Notes: a model not told the origin generated them from the sequence alone. A DNA stretch of 64,000 bases from Fulvivirga sediminis (GCF_016757215.1 NZ_JAESIY010000003.1:248001-312000); one strand, 5' to 3'; positions 1 through 7,428 are shown, counted from the stretch's first letter. Translations and numbers: made by a program.

Positions 1-93
1 ATGTTGATTATGTTAGAGTACAGAAAACTTCTATTTAATCTGGTTGAAACGTTCGAAAAACTAATGATTTATCAGGCCTATGAGGGTAAGTGA
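1..93 (+). CDS. Possible 3' end of a gene entering from the left edge
   Basis: Frame 1 is open from the first base to a TGA at 91-93 and would encode about 30 residues ending in YQAYEGK. A hairpin follows at 120-144, as expected behind a gene end. Too little is visible to name a family, and a chance open frame of this length is quite possible. Confidence 0.3.
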   Translation: MLIMLEYRKLLFNLVETFEKLMIYQAYEGK

Positions 94-119
94 TTTTTTA
101 AGTATGAAATCATGAAATT

Positions 120-144
120 GGTGCGCGTTTTAGAAACGCGCACC
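120..144. repeat. Perfect 11-bp hairpin
   Basis: GGTGCGCGTTT and its exact complement flank a 3-nt loop. No T-tract follows on the + strand, so it may be a weak terminator for the open frame ending at 93 or one of the REP-like palindromes of this region. Confidence 0.5.
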
Positions 145-216
145 TTCACCTAAATATCGTATGTTGAGAACCGTTTTGCTAGCGAAAAAAGGTACAGCAA
201 GATGGAACCACTACCG

Positions 217-240
217 AGGTCAGCCTGAGCTCGTCGAAGG
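217..240. repeat. REP-like motif (cagcctgagctcgtcgaagg)
   Basis: The motif resembles the short 'ctgag-ct-gtcgaagg' repeat that I know as scattered through many Bacteroidota intergenic regions. Only one copy is visible here, so the call rests on recognition rather than on local repetition. Confidence 0.4.
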
Positions 241-413
241 GTAGACAGTCGGAACTGCTTCATGTGGTAATGAAGTCTTATCAGAAATTTTTGAACTGAT
301 ACTTAACTGTTATGCATATACGCGCCTGGCAATATCAGGCCGTCATTCCTGAATCATGTAGCATAGCGGAATGATATCTGGAATCTTTCTGGTGGGGTAG
401 CACTATCTGATCA

Positions 414-454
414 GTGAGATCCCGGCTCTTCACTTCGATACGGCCGGGATGACG
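414..454. repeat. REP-like palindrome with gatcccggc / gccgggat arms
   Basis: GATCCCGGC and GCCGGGAT pair around an approximately 14-nt loop and the unit ends in GACG. This is the architecture of an intergenic repetitive extragenic palindrome. A RAYT transposase relic, the enzyme class linked to such palindromes, lies about 1 kb to the right. Confidence 0.5.
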
Positions 455-468
455 GTGTGATGTTGGTT

Positions 469-538
469 ATTAGTCAAGTTTATAATTTATAGGCACAAGC
501 GGACGCTTGCACCAGGTTTTCTTATAACCTTGAACCAG
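469..538. repeat. Direct repeat A, copy 1
   Basis: The unit starts attagtcaagtttataa and carries ggcacaag followed by ggacg. It resembles 778-840 with small differences. Inside is the perfect palindrome CAAGCGGACGCTTG. Nothing in it looks coding. Confidence 0.55.
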
Positions 539-777
539 AAGAGGATGATCAATCATATAAAAAATCTTTTGAAATCATGTTTATCATACTTATCAAAAAC
601 ATCACAGTCTAAGACAATAGTTTCTTCAATGTTACAAGTGCTTCAGGGTGTTCTTGGTTTTGGCTGTCTATTTCTATTTTTTCGATCTCAAAAATAGCTT
701 AGAACTTATACATCGCTTGAACCTAGTGCAGCCTTCATATTCCTTGAATTAAAAGGTAGAAGTATAACAAATGGAGT

Positions 778-840
778 ATTAGTCAAGTTTATAATTTAGA
801 GGCACAAGTGGACGTATGTTTGACATAACCTTGGACCAGT
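778..840. repeat. Direct repeat A, copy 2
   Basis: This is a diverged copy of the unit at 469-538 with the same start (attagtcaagtttataa) and the same cataacctt-ggaccag end. The inner palindrome has decayed. Apart from these repeats and short palindromes I see no gene in 94-920. Confidence 0.55.
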
Positions 841-920
841 TGGGGCCTGCATTTTATAGATTAGATTGCAACTGACGGACGCGTTTCCGCTACTCTCAAA
901 CGCGCCCAAACTGGAGACTT

Positions 921-1313
921 TTAAAATGGTCCAAAAAAATATATACACACGTGAACAGTTGTAAGGATACAGAAAAATATTGTGATAGGACGTGAATACT
1001 TAGTTGGAATGGGTTTTATTTTCTCTTTCTGCATAACCGTTTCAAATCTTCCCTCAAAAAGGTACCAAATAAGTCCGATAGTTAAATTAATCATGATTAT
1101 CACTCTAACTGGCTCAGATATTTTAAATGGGTAGTAATCTTCATTCATTGCGAGTAATGATAAATTTTGAAAATAAAACAACATGAGAAATGTAAAAATA
1201 TTCTGTAAAAAAACTGCTGATAGTGAATAACTATCGTATGAAGGTTTTAGTTTTAACGAAATTTGATAAAAAGGCATTAATAATATTAAGTAAATTCTTT
1301 TAATGTTATTCAT
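921..1313 (-). CDS. Hypothetical membrane protein, 130 aa
   Basis: I do not recognise a family. The protein has three hydrophobic stretches: about residues 35-58 (FLQNIFTFLMLFYFQNLSLL), 70-87 (VIIMINLTIGLIWYLF) and 108-128 (PITIFFCILTTVHVCIYFFG). A positively charged loop (QKEKIKPIPTKYSR) lies before the last one. It reads against the cassette genes to its right, is AT-rich like the rest of this accessory region, and has no operon partner. It could be a small inner-membrane protein of a mobile unit or simply a non-conserved ORF. Confidence 0.5.
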   Translation of the reverse strand: MNNIKRIYLILLMPFYQISLKLKPSYDSYSLSAVFLQNIFTFLMLFYFQNLSLLAMNEDYYPFKISEPVRVIIMINLTIGLIWYLFEGRFETVMQKEKIKPIPTKYSRPITIFFCILTTVHVCIYFFGPF

Positions 1314-1480
1314 AGTTAATTCGGATTCAAAAAAGTAGGTTTTAATAATCCATTTCCAAGGCTTTCCTTACCTCCAAATTTCTTGTATTTACCCGACATC
1401 CTTAGTCTTACCGAAGGCCGACTAAAAATTTATAATAAGCACGAATGTCTCTGACCCGGTAGATTTGACCCCTGCTTTAT

Positions 1481-1612
1481 TTATAAAAACTCAATTTCTA
1501 CCAAACCTCGTATTCCACTATAGTCTCCTGCGCTTGACCACCGATAGTACTCTGGTTCATCTACAATCCTGCTTCTCGTACCACCGAGATTTATATTCAC
1601 GTAGCCTTGAAA
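1481..1612 (-). pseudogene. C-terminal relic of a REP-associated tyrosine transposase (RAYT, IS200-like)
   Basis: Read on the minus strand this stretch encodes about 40 residues, including RIVDEPEYYRWSSAGDYSG and a terminal GLVEIEFL before TAA. That is the characteristic C-terminus of TnpA-REP proteins (usually ...AGIVxKPExYxYSSAxDYxGxxGLLxI). The catalytic HUH and Tyr regions, which belong further upstream in the protein, are absent, so only the tail survives. The sequence just downstream on that strand (GGGGTCAAATCTACCGGGTC) looks like a leftover of the element's end. The rest of 1314-1718 holds nothing else I can name except the palindrome at 1663-1684. Confidence 0.65.
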
Positions 1613-1662
1613 GCATAAAAAATATTAAAAATTTGCTAGATTAGTGAAAAAGATATATTGCG

Positions 1663-1684
1663 AATATATGCAATTGCATATATT
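1663..1684. repeat. Perfect 22-bp palindrome
   Basis: AATATATGCAA is followed directly by its complement. It lies six bases before the GTTATGC core at 1690 and could be the stem of the attC-like site that precedes the DUF6119 cassette. It could also be an operator or hairpin of the upstream flank. Confidence 0.5.
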
Positions 1685-1689
1685 ACTAC

Positions 1690-1698
1690 GTTATGCTC
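1690..1698 (+). other. Cassette left core (R'-like, GTTATGCTC)
   Basis: The eight bases TTATGCTC (1691-1698) recur as their exact reverse complement GAGCATAA at 3469-3476, where the DUF6119 gene ends. An integron cassette shows this arrangement: the TTRRRY part of attC opens the cassette and the R'' part closes it. Position 5 of the core departs from the GTTRRRY consensus. Confidence 0.6.
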
Positions 1699-1718
1699 AA
1701 TAGGTAGACGCAAAAAAT

Positions 1719-3476
1719 ATGATCCACTCAAATCACGACATAAAAGTCTATCAAATTAACACGAGCTTCTACGAGTTCAACAATTTATCTAGCTCTCAAG
1801 AAATAGTAGAGCATATAATTAAGGATCACAAAGAGCGATTTGAGACCCCATATGATCTAGAAGATCAGCGCTCAAGTTTAGAGATTGAACCAATTGATTA
1901 TTTGCTTTATGTTTTCAATGAAGTGGATAAGGAATCTATGTGGAAGACCTTTCTTCCTAAGGAAATTACAGAACAACACGATTTTAGTATACAGAGTACT
2001 TCCTTTGCTTTATTTATTCTGATTGAATCAGAGATTTTTGCACTTATTGGTGGTAAAGGAATTTCTGTTATCAAGAAATTTATTAATCACTCCTTTGGAC
2101 TTGACTTATATGAGAAAATAGCTGATCCTGAGAATGATATTGTTCATTCTCAAATGTCTCGTGGTGTTACTGGTAATTTAACTTCTGAACAAAAGACCTA
2201 CAGAAATGAGCAAAAGCTTATTGATTCGTTATCAATAGGAAGAGTCCCAAATAAATTTTACTTATTACTCAGACAAGACCTAAAAGACTCAGTATTTGAC
2301 TTTATCGATTTTGATGATGAAAGCGTTTACTTGGAAATTGGGTCTTCATTTTGTCTAAAATGGAGATTGTCATTCGAACAGACCCATACATTAATATTGA
2401 AATTGGTTGAAATCCTAAAAAATGGAACAGGTAAACCTTTAAGTAGATTCGAACGTGTTAGGGATCCTAAATTTACCAAGGATAGCCTAGAAATGGCTCT
2501 ATATGATCATTTAAGAAATGATATGGTTAGGCTAAATACGCCAGGGTCTTCAACTACAAATAATCTAGATTTTGACTTTGTCCACCCACAAAAGCTGAAC
2601 GCATTTTATGAATGTGATATTTATTCAGCTTATACAAAAGGAGCGAAAACTCCATTTTTCGAGACACGAGATCGCACAAAATTGTATTATGAAATTCTGA
2701 AATATCTTTACGGTATTGTTGATCAACATGACGCTTGGAGTTTTATAAGGCATTTGTCTGGCGTCAGAATAAGAGGTTTTGTAGGTGAAGAGAAGAAAAC
2801 AGAGGCAATGTTTATTAACCACCTCACCTGTGAAATTTCTGTAAATGATAGTCCCTACTTTCTAATTGACAATACTTGGTACAAGGTAAGAGGGGATTTT
2901 ATTGAAACTATCAACGATCAGTGCAGTTCAATGCTTCAATCAAATGAGTTGAATCCCAACCCGATGAACAAAATATGGTCTAAGGAAATGGATGAAGGAA
3001 CTTACAACTTAGAATATTTGACAGAAGGAAAATTCATCGTTCTCGATAAAATGCTGGGTCAGAATATTGAATTATGTGATTTACTTTATGAAACAGATAG
3101 CAATATCTATTTGATTCATGTGAAAGAAGGTTTTGATGCCAAAATCAGAGATGTGACTAATCAAGTTTCTATTTCTGCTAATAGATTATGGAATGATGTA
3201 AAATCTGATTTTCATTTTGTTGATGCGGTGTATAAACGGTATTCGGAAAGCTCAAACTTTGCCTACAATCCGATTTCTAAGGAAGATTTTCGTCTCAAAT
3301 TCAAAAAAGATATTATATATGTTATCGCATTTTGCCACAACAAAATCAATAAAAGGGTTGCTGAAAATATTCAAGATTTTAAGTCAAACATTGCTAAATT
3401 CTCTATAATTCAAAGTGTAAGAGACATGCAAGGCAACAACTACCCTTTGAAAATAACTGAAGTAAAAAGAGCATAA
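1719..3476 (+). CDS. DUF6119 / TIGR04141-family protein, cassette-borne
   Basis: This 585-aa soluble protein has no signal peptide or membrane segment. The general plan matches the sporadically distributed TIGR04141/DUF6119 family. There is a 'FALFILIESEIFALIGGKG...FGLDLYEKI' block near residues 95-135 and a later 'DNTWYKVRGDFIETI' block. Near residues 455-500 comes the C-terminal 'DLLYETDSNIYLIHVKEGF ... SANRLWNDVK' block. The biochemical role of the family is not known to me. It occurs patchily in accessory DNA, which has led to a suspicion of defence. The gene is alone on its cassette: the GTTATGC core lies 29 bp upstream of ATG and the TAA stop is inside the closing core GAGCATAA. No promoter is obvious. 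Length and frame look intact. Confidence 0.6.
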   Translation: MIHSNHDIKVYQINTSFYEFNNLSSSQEIVEHIIKDHKERFETPYDLEDQRSSLEIEPIDYLLYVFNEVDKESMWKTFLPKEITEQHDFSIQSTSFALFILIESEIFALIGGKGISVIKKFINHSFGLDLYEKIADPENDIVHSQMSRGVTGNLTSEQKTYRNEQKLIDSLSIGRVPNKFYLLLRQDLKDSVFDFIDFDDESVYLEIGSSFCLKWRLSFEQTHTLILKLVEILKNGTGKPLSRFERVRDPKFTKDSLEMALYDHLRNDMVRLNTPGSSTTNNLDFDFVHPQKLNAFYECDIYSAYTKGAKTPFFETRDRTKLYYEILKYLYGIVDQHDAWSFIRHLSGVRIRGFVGEEKKTEAMFINHLTCEISVNDSPYFLIDNTWYKVRGDFIETINDQCSSMLQSNELNPNPMNKIWSKEMDEGTYNLEYLTEGKFIVLDKMLGQNIELCDLLYETDSNIYLIHVKEGFDAKIRDVTNQVSISANRLWNDVKSDFHFVDAVYKRYSESSNFAYNPISKEDFRLKFKKDIIYVIAFCHNKINKRVAENIQDFKSNIAKFSIIQSVRDMQGNNYPLKITEVKRA

Positions 3477-4116
3477 TCGAGTAGACGGCTCTGACTCAAA
3501 TTGATCCAGAGTTCGCCTCTCACACCACCCGGCGTACGGTCCTCGTACCGGGCGGTTCATTGAATCTCTGGTTGAAGTTTGAGGTAATAATCCAGCATGC
3601 TTTCATAACCTTTCTTTCTTAGTCGTGATATGGTGATAGTAGTTCTCAGGATGGGACTTTGAGCTACTGCCCAGCCCCCATTATGCTCCCCTGCAAGCTG
3701 GCCCGTCACTAAAAATGTCCACAGGACATTTTATTTACGCTCTGTCCTTGCGGTAAGGTGAATATCCTTGTGTCTATCGCTGACTCATCTAGTATTTCGG
3801 CACTGGCATAGTCCGACCGAAATAGCCACTAGCCTCTTTCGGGGAGTTGGACTTCGGCAGCATGTGTTACCTCATCTGGCCTCATAGCCTCTGTATGTAG
3901 TTCTTGTTCATCTGTACAGACACCGCAGTCTGGCTTTATTCATGCGTATTTTATTTTGAAGGTATTCATGAATGCTTTGCATTTCTTCAGTTTCATCGTC
4001 ACCGATGACAACCTTGCCACTTGCTTCGCTTCCAGGCACCACCCCAGCGCGTAAGGGACTTTCACCCCTTGGAACACTCAAATTCTTGAGTTATATTCAC
4101 CATTCAAGGCGCACAC
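3477..4116 (-). ncRNA. ORF-less group II intron inserted in an attC-like site
   Basis: On the minus strand the element begins GTGTGCGCC (4116 downward), has the usual GGGGTGAAAGTCCC segment of domain I, and ends ...GAGCCGTCTACTCGA at 3477. Domain V is clear at 3525-3558. It is 34 nt long. CCGCCCGG pairs with CCGGGUGG, and a two-base CG bulge and a short UACG/CGUA upper stem follow. The element is about 640 nt, while mobile group II introns are usually 2-3 kb, because no reverse-transcriptase/maturase frame lies in domain IV. The CGC-type domain V and the insertion in the R'' arm of an attC-like site, 3' of a hairpin, both suggest class IIC (IIC-attC type). It runs opposite to the flanking genes. 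If it still splices it would need a maturase from elsewhere. Confidence 0.8.
3525..3558 (-). ncRNA. Group II intron domain V
   Basis: The 34-nt catalytic hairpin runs from GAACCGCCCGG to GCCGGGTGG. The 8-bp lower helix, two-base bulge and 4-bp upper helix are all intact, so the RNA core may still be functional. Confidence 0.8.
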
Positions 4117-4177
4117 AGACCCTATAAGCAATAGCGCCCTGCGGGACGCTACTGCTCATAGCTAAACCGTTGGCACC
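4117..4177 (+). other. attC-like recombination site, split by the intron
   Basis: The arm CTATAAGCAATAGCGCCC (4122-4139) pairs almost completely with 4143-4161 across a TGC loop, with unpaired bases of the kind seen in attC. The site closes with CCGTTGGCACC, where GTTGGCA (4169-4175) is the R'-like core and opens the next cassette. The other half (R'', GAGCATAA) is at 3469-3476 on the far side of the intron. Removing the intron restores one continuous site of about 70 bp. Confidence 0.6.
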
Positions 4178-4188
4178 AATAAGAAAGC

Positions 4189-5978
4189 ATGAAGATAATT
4201 GAGCAAATAACTATCCAGTATTACAGATCAATTAAAGATGAGAAAGTAAAATCTGTAAGTGAACTCAATATCTTCTCGGGAAAAAATGACGTTGGTAAAT
4301 CCAATGTGCTAAAGGCTCTTGATTTATTCTTCAATAAAAATGAGACTAATTTTCTCGAAGATTTTAACAAGGAAAGACTTCAAGAAGTAAGACAGGAAAG
4401 CGTTAAAGGAAAGCAGTTCATTAAAATTCAAATTGCCTTTTAAACCCTGGGAATTACTCTACTTTACCAGAGAGGTTTACAGTTTCTAAATCCTGGGACA
4501 GACTTGGGAATTTAGTTGGCACACCAAAAGACAACTTTGATACACTAATCAAAAGAGGGAAGTTCTCTCCAAGAACTGTAGATATTTCAAGGCGTACCTT
4601 AACTGGCTTCCTTAACAAAATTCGGTATACATATGTCCCTGCAATTAGAGATGATAGATTCTTCTTTTACCTTTTGTCATTGCTACAAGAATCACTTTTT
4701 GATTCTACAAAGAATACTACAGGAGGCAATTTTGGAGAGACAATTGAACTCTTCAACAATCAAATTGGAGAGATTACTAATGAATTGAAGCATGATTTTC
4801 AAAATGTGTCTGGAATTGAGAGCAACTTATCCTTCCCAACAGAAATAGCTGACTTATTCCAGCGCTTAATTATTGATACAAAATCTGGCGAACATGATAT
4901 TCCTTTAAAATTGAGAGGTGATGGCATTAGACTACGCTATATACCAACAATCATGAATCACATTGCCAGTACATCCAAATATTTTGAATTATGGGGCTTT
5001 GATGAACCTGAAAATTCTTGTGAATATGGTTTAGCAAAAAAATTAGCCGAGAATTTTTCTACTAATTATTTAAATCACGCTCAAGTATTTATCGCTTCCC
5101 ACTCATTCAACTTTATTTCTCTTGAGGGTGATAAAATCTCAAAGTATCGAGTATATAAAGAAGAAGGAGGTCATAATTCCAAAATACTTCAAATAACAAA
5201 AGCAAATGAGAAACACATTCAAGAAGACATTGGTCTATTAGTGATTAATGAGCAATTAGCCGACCTATACTCAAAACTTGAAGCCGAACTCGAAATAGCT
5301 GAACAAACTAAAAATCAACTAAATGAGATTCAGAAACCTTATCTAATTTTTGAAGGAAAAACAGATAACATTCTTTTTTCCTTGGCTTATCAAGCTTTGA
5401 AAGGGAACGAATTTGAGGACAACTATTTCTTAAACAAACATGAAGAATCCAACGATGGTGGAAGTGTAGGATCTGGTGCACCATTCATTGGTGAATTTTT
5501 GAGAAACCATATCAATAAAATGCCAACGGAAAACTTATTAATTGGTGTATTCGATTATGATAATGAAGGGTTTAACCAGCTTAAAAATTTAAAAAGTCAA
5601 TATGAAAAGGTGAATATTGATGGGTTCAATGAATATGTTGCATACAAACATAAAGCTCATACCAACTTTTATGCAATTAGCTTGGTTACTCCTGCTTTTC
5701 GCTCAAATTTCACGCATGCTATTCATCCTCAGCATTGTCATCTTTCCACAGAGTTACTATTGCAGGATACAGATATTCCAACGGCCAACAGAGCATATCC
5801 TACACTATTTGACAATACCGTATTCGGATTTACTGGAAAGAAGAAGAATTTTGCCGAGAAAATTTCTGAGAAGGTCGACAACGGTGAAGATATTGACTTC
5901 TCAGGATTTAAACCAACGATAGATTTAATTGAAAAAATAAGAGAAATTACTGGTGCCAATCGAGTAGACGGCTCTTAG
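4189..5978 (+). pseudogene. OLD-like ATPase/TOPRIM nuclease, frameshifted, cassette-borne
   Basis: An AAA/ABC-type ATPase head carries Walker A GKNDVGKS (residues 31-38). A Walker B/signature region GFDEPENSCEYG and an ASHS switch follow, then a TOPRIM domain with an IFEGKTD acidic motif and VFDYDNEG metal motif. This is the overcoming-lysogenization-defect (OLD) nuclease layout used by several anti-phage ATPases. The frame breaks at the T-run 4438-4441: frame 1 stops after 84 codons, while reading resumes in another frame as LNPGNYSTLPERFTV and continues into the rest. One extra T would restore about 590 residues. The last codons (after GAN) are read from intron and MITE sequence, so the native C-terminus is lost. 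The gene starts 20 bp after the GTTGGCA core. A sequencing error in the T-run is possible. Confidence 0.75.
5951..5974 (-). mobile_element. 3' tip of a second group II intron at the cassette end
   Basis: TGGTGCCAA (5951-5959) is the exact complement of TTGGCACCA at 4170-4178 and closes the OLD cassette. It is followed at once by TCGAGTAGACGGCTC (5960-5974), identical to the 3' tip of the intron at 3477-3491. The intron therefore also entered this attC at the same relative position. Everything else of that copy is gone and the MITE starts directly behind it. Confidence 0.7.
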
Positions 5979-6184
5979 CAGTCGCTCGGCTCTGCCGCGT
6001 GACGACTATTTCAGAGGCCTCTGGCCGGTTAGGTAAAGATGCACTTGAATAACTATGGTTAGAACCAAGTAAATTCAGGCCTTACTTTACCTTTTAAATT
6101 TTTAGGGTTATCGAATTTGTACTTTAACGGCCAGAGGCCTAAATCATAATGATCACCCGGGCGGAGCCGAGCGATTGTTTAAGT
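5974..6184. repeat. MITE-like element, copy 1 (211 bp)
   Basis: It begins cttagcagtcgctcggc and ends gccgagcgattgtttaagt. Arms of about 49 bp (5982-6030 and 6126-6174) are inverted copies of each other, including TCGCTCGGCTC and GAGGCCTCTGGCC, with a few mismatches. It has no coding capacity and could fold into one long hairpin. A nearly identical copy lies at 7429-7639. It supplies the present stop codon of the OLD-like gene and truncates the gene at 6183. Confidence 0.8.
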
Positions 6185-6632
6185 AGGTTATGCCGAACAA
6201 GTTGAAATAGAAGACATTTTTGATATAGATTCAGCAATTAATTTTATAAAGAAAAATGACGCTCTAGCTTCCTTCGATATAACTTACGAAAAATCTGTTC
6301 TTAGAATTAAGTCTACATTTCAAGAAGATTGGATTAGAATAGAGCACCTCAATCATAAAAGGCAAATTGGTAACCTTTTAACAAACGTTCAGTCCTCGTA
6401 TATCTTTAATGATGAATATTTAGGATTTCTTAGTTACCATAGCTATTTAAGGGAGTTTCAAAATAAGTTTCTTTCACTGGAAGACTTTCCGTTACTAAAG
6501 TTTAGAATTCGCTTTAAAGATATAGATGGTAAAAAGTACGCCAATAAATACATTTGCAAACCCTTTTGTATTGACATAAAAGTTACTCATTTACGTTCAT
6601 TAAGAAATAATACACCTATCATTCTGTCATAA
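6183..6632 (+). pseudogene. 3' part of an unknown gene truncated at the MITE edge
   Basis: A frame of 149 codons is open from the right end of the MITE to TAA at 6630-6632 and has no start codon near its beginning. The peptide reads naturally (for example EDIFDIDSAINFIKKNDA, STFQEDWIRIEHLNHKRQIG, DIDGKKYANKYICKPF). I do not recognise the family. Its 5' half, and the attC that should separate it from the OLD cassette, are missing. That fits a deletion between MITE and intron sequences. It was probably the third cassette of the array. Confidence 0.55.
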
Positions 6633-6686
6633 ATCATGGCTGCTTGTAGGTTATTATTACTTTAGCTCTTTTGTAGAAAGCCTGTC

Positions 6687-6743
6687 AATCCGCAGGATTG
6701 ACTTATTGGTGAAGATTAATTTAATAAGCCAATCCTGCGGATT
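6687..6743. repeat. 21-bp inverted repeat with nested palindrome
   Basis: AATCCGCAGGATTGACTTATT and its complement with one mismatch flank a 15-nt spacer. The left arm also sits in its own palindrome (GTCAATCCGCAGGATTGAC, 6685-6703). It may be the terminator or attC stem of the truncated gene upstream. Confidence 0.55.
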
Positions 6744-6802
6744 ACCTCGGTAGTTAACGCAAATTTTTATACTTTTAATCAGCAACGAATTTATACAGTG
6801 GC

Positions 6803-6816
6803 GTTAGCGTGCATTT
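6803..6816 (+). other. Cassette left core of the J-domain gene (GTTAGCGTGCATTT)
   Basis: These 14 bases recur as their perfect reverse complement at 7312-7325, across the stop codon of the J-domain gene. This is the longest and clearest of the three cassette core pairs. A second GTTAACG at 6753-6759 might be the other arm of the preceding attC. Confidence 0.7.
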
Positions 6817-6829
6817 GACATCATAAATA

Positions 6830-7324
6830 TTGAAAGATTACTACAAAATCCTTGGCCTACATCATAATGCAACTGCTAATGAAGTCAGAAAAGCATTTAG
6901 AAAATTAGCTCGTGAAAAACATCCTGACAAATCTGGAAAAGATACCACTCAAGACTTTATTGAAATATATGAGGCATATCAAGTATTGATAAATAATCTA
7001 GAGTTAAAGGTTAGTAACTCAAAAGGTCAATCAAATGATAAAGTCTCCTCTGACACACTTTCAGATATTAGACAAACTGCTCTAGGTTATGCCAAAGATT
7101 ACACAAAATTCAACAGAAAAATATTATTCTGGATAATAGTATACTTGTTCCTTGATAAGGAAACAATTGCAGGAACAGCCTGTTTCTTTTTTGGTATTTG
7201 GACAATGATTTCAGGCATTATCAACCTTGATTTTGTATTCGTTTTAATCGGAATAATGCTGATTGGAGTAGGCTCCATTCTAGCGCGATATGTACTCAAA
7301 GAAATATTGGAAAATGCACGCTAA
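6830..7324 (+). CDS. J-domain (DnaJ-like) membrane protein, 164 aa
   Basis: Residues 1-60 form a J domain, starting KDYYKILGLHHNATANEVRKAF and carrying the HPD tripeptide that stimulates Hsp70 ATPase. About residues 97-160 contain two or three membrane helices (FWIIVYLFL, TACFFFGIWTMISGII, FVFVLIGIMLIGVGSIL). G/F, zinc-finger and substrate-binding domains of true DnaJ are absent, so it is a type III J-protein that would recruit DnaK to the membrane. The frame has no ATG before the domain; the start that gives the full J domain is TTG at 6830. The stop TAA lies inside the closing cassette core. The client or system it serves is unknown. Confidence 0.75.
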   Translation: MKDYYKILGLHHNATANEVRKAFRKLAREKHPDKSGKDTTQDFIEIYEAYQVLINNLELKVSNSKGQSNDKVSSDTLSDIRQTALGYAKDYTKFNRKILFWIIVYLFLDKETIAGTACFFFGIWTMISGIINLDFVFVLIGIMLIGVGSILARYVLKEILENAR

Positions 7325-7382
7325 CATGCTATAAGAGCGCATTTGCACTTCACTGTGCGAAGTCCTAAATGCTTTGTTGCTG
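7312..7382 (+). other. attC-like site after the J-domain gene
   Basis: The R''-like AAATGCACGCTAAC (7312-7325) is followed by a hairpin in which GCATTTGCACTTC (7339-7351) pairs with GAAGTCCTAAATGC (7359-7372) with an extra unpaired base. The site closes with GTTGCTG (7376-7382). Size, asymmetry and order match an integron attC. The cassette that should start at 7377 has no gene and runs into the second MITE copy. Confidence 0.6.
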
Positions 7383-7428
7383 CTAGCCCGCATCCTTTTG
7401 GTTAGTATTCCACATGTACTTTCATCAC

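Noticed and set aside
1611-1696. A complete attC upstream of the DUF6119 gene, with GCATAA (1613) as R'' and GTTATGC (1690) as R'.
   Set aside because: The left arm lies inside the RAYT coding relic and the internal stem is a single perfect palindrome without L/R box structure, so only the right core is claimed.
3477-4188. The 700-bp gap as a pseudogene or a second copy of a transposase.
   Set aside because: No frame of any length is open; the domain V and intron ends explain the sequence better.
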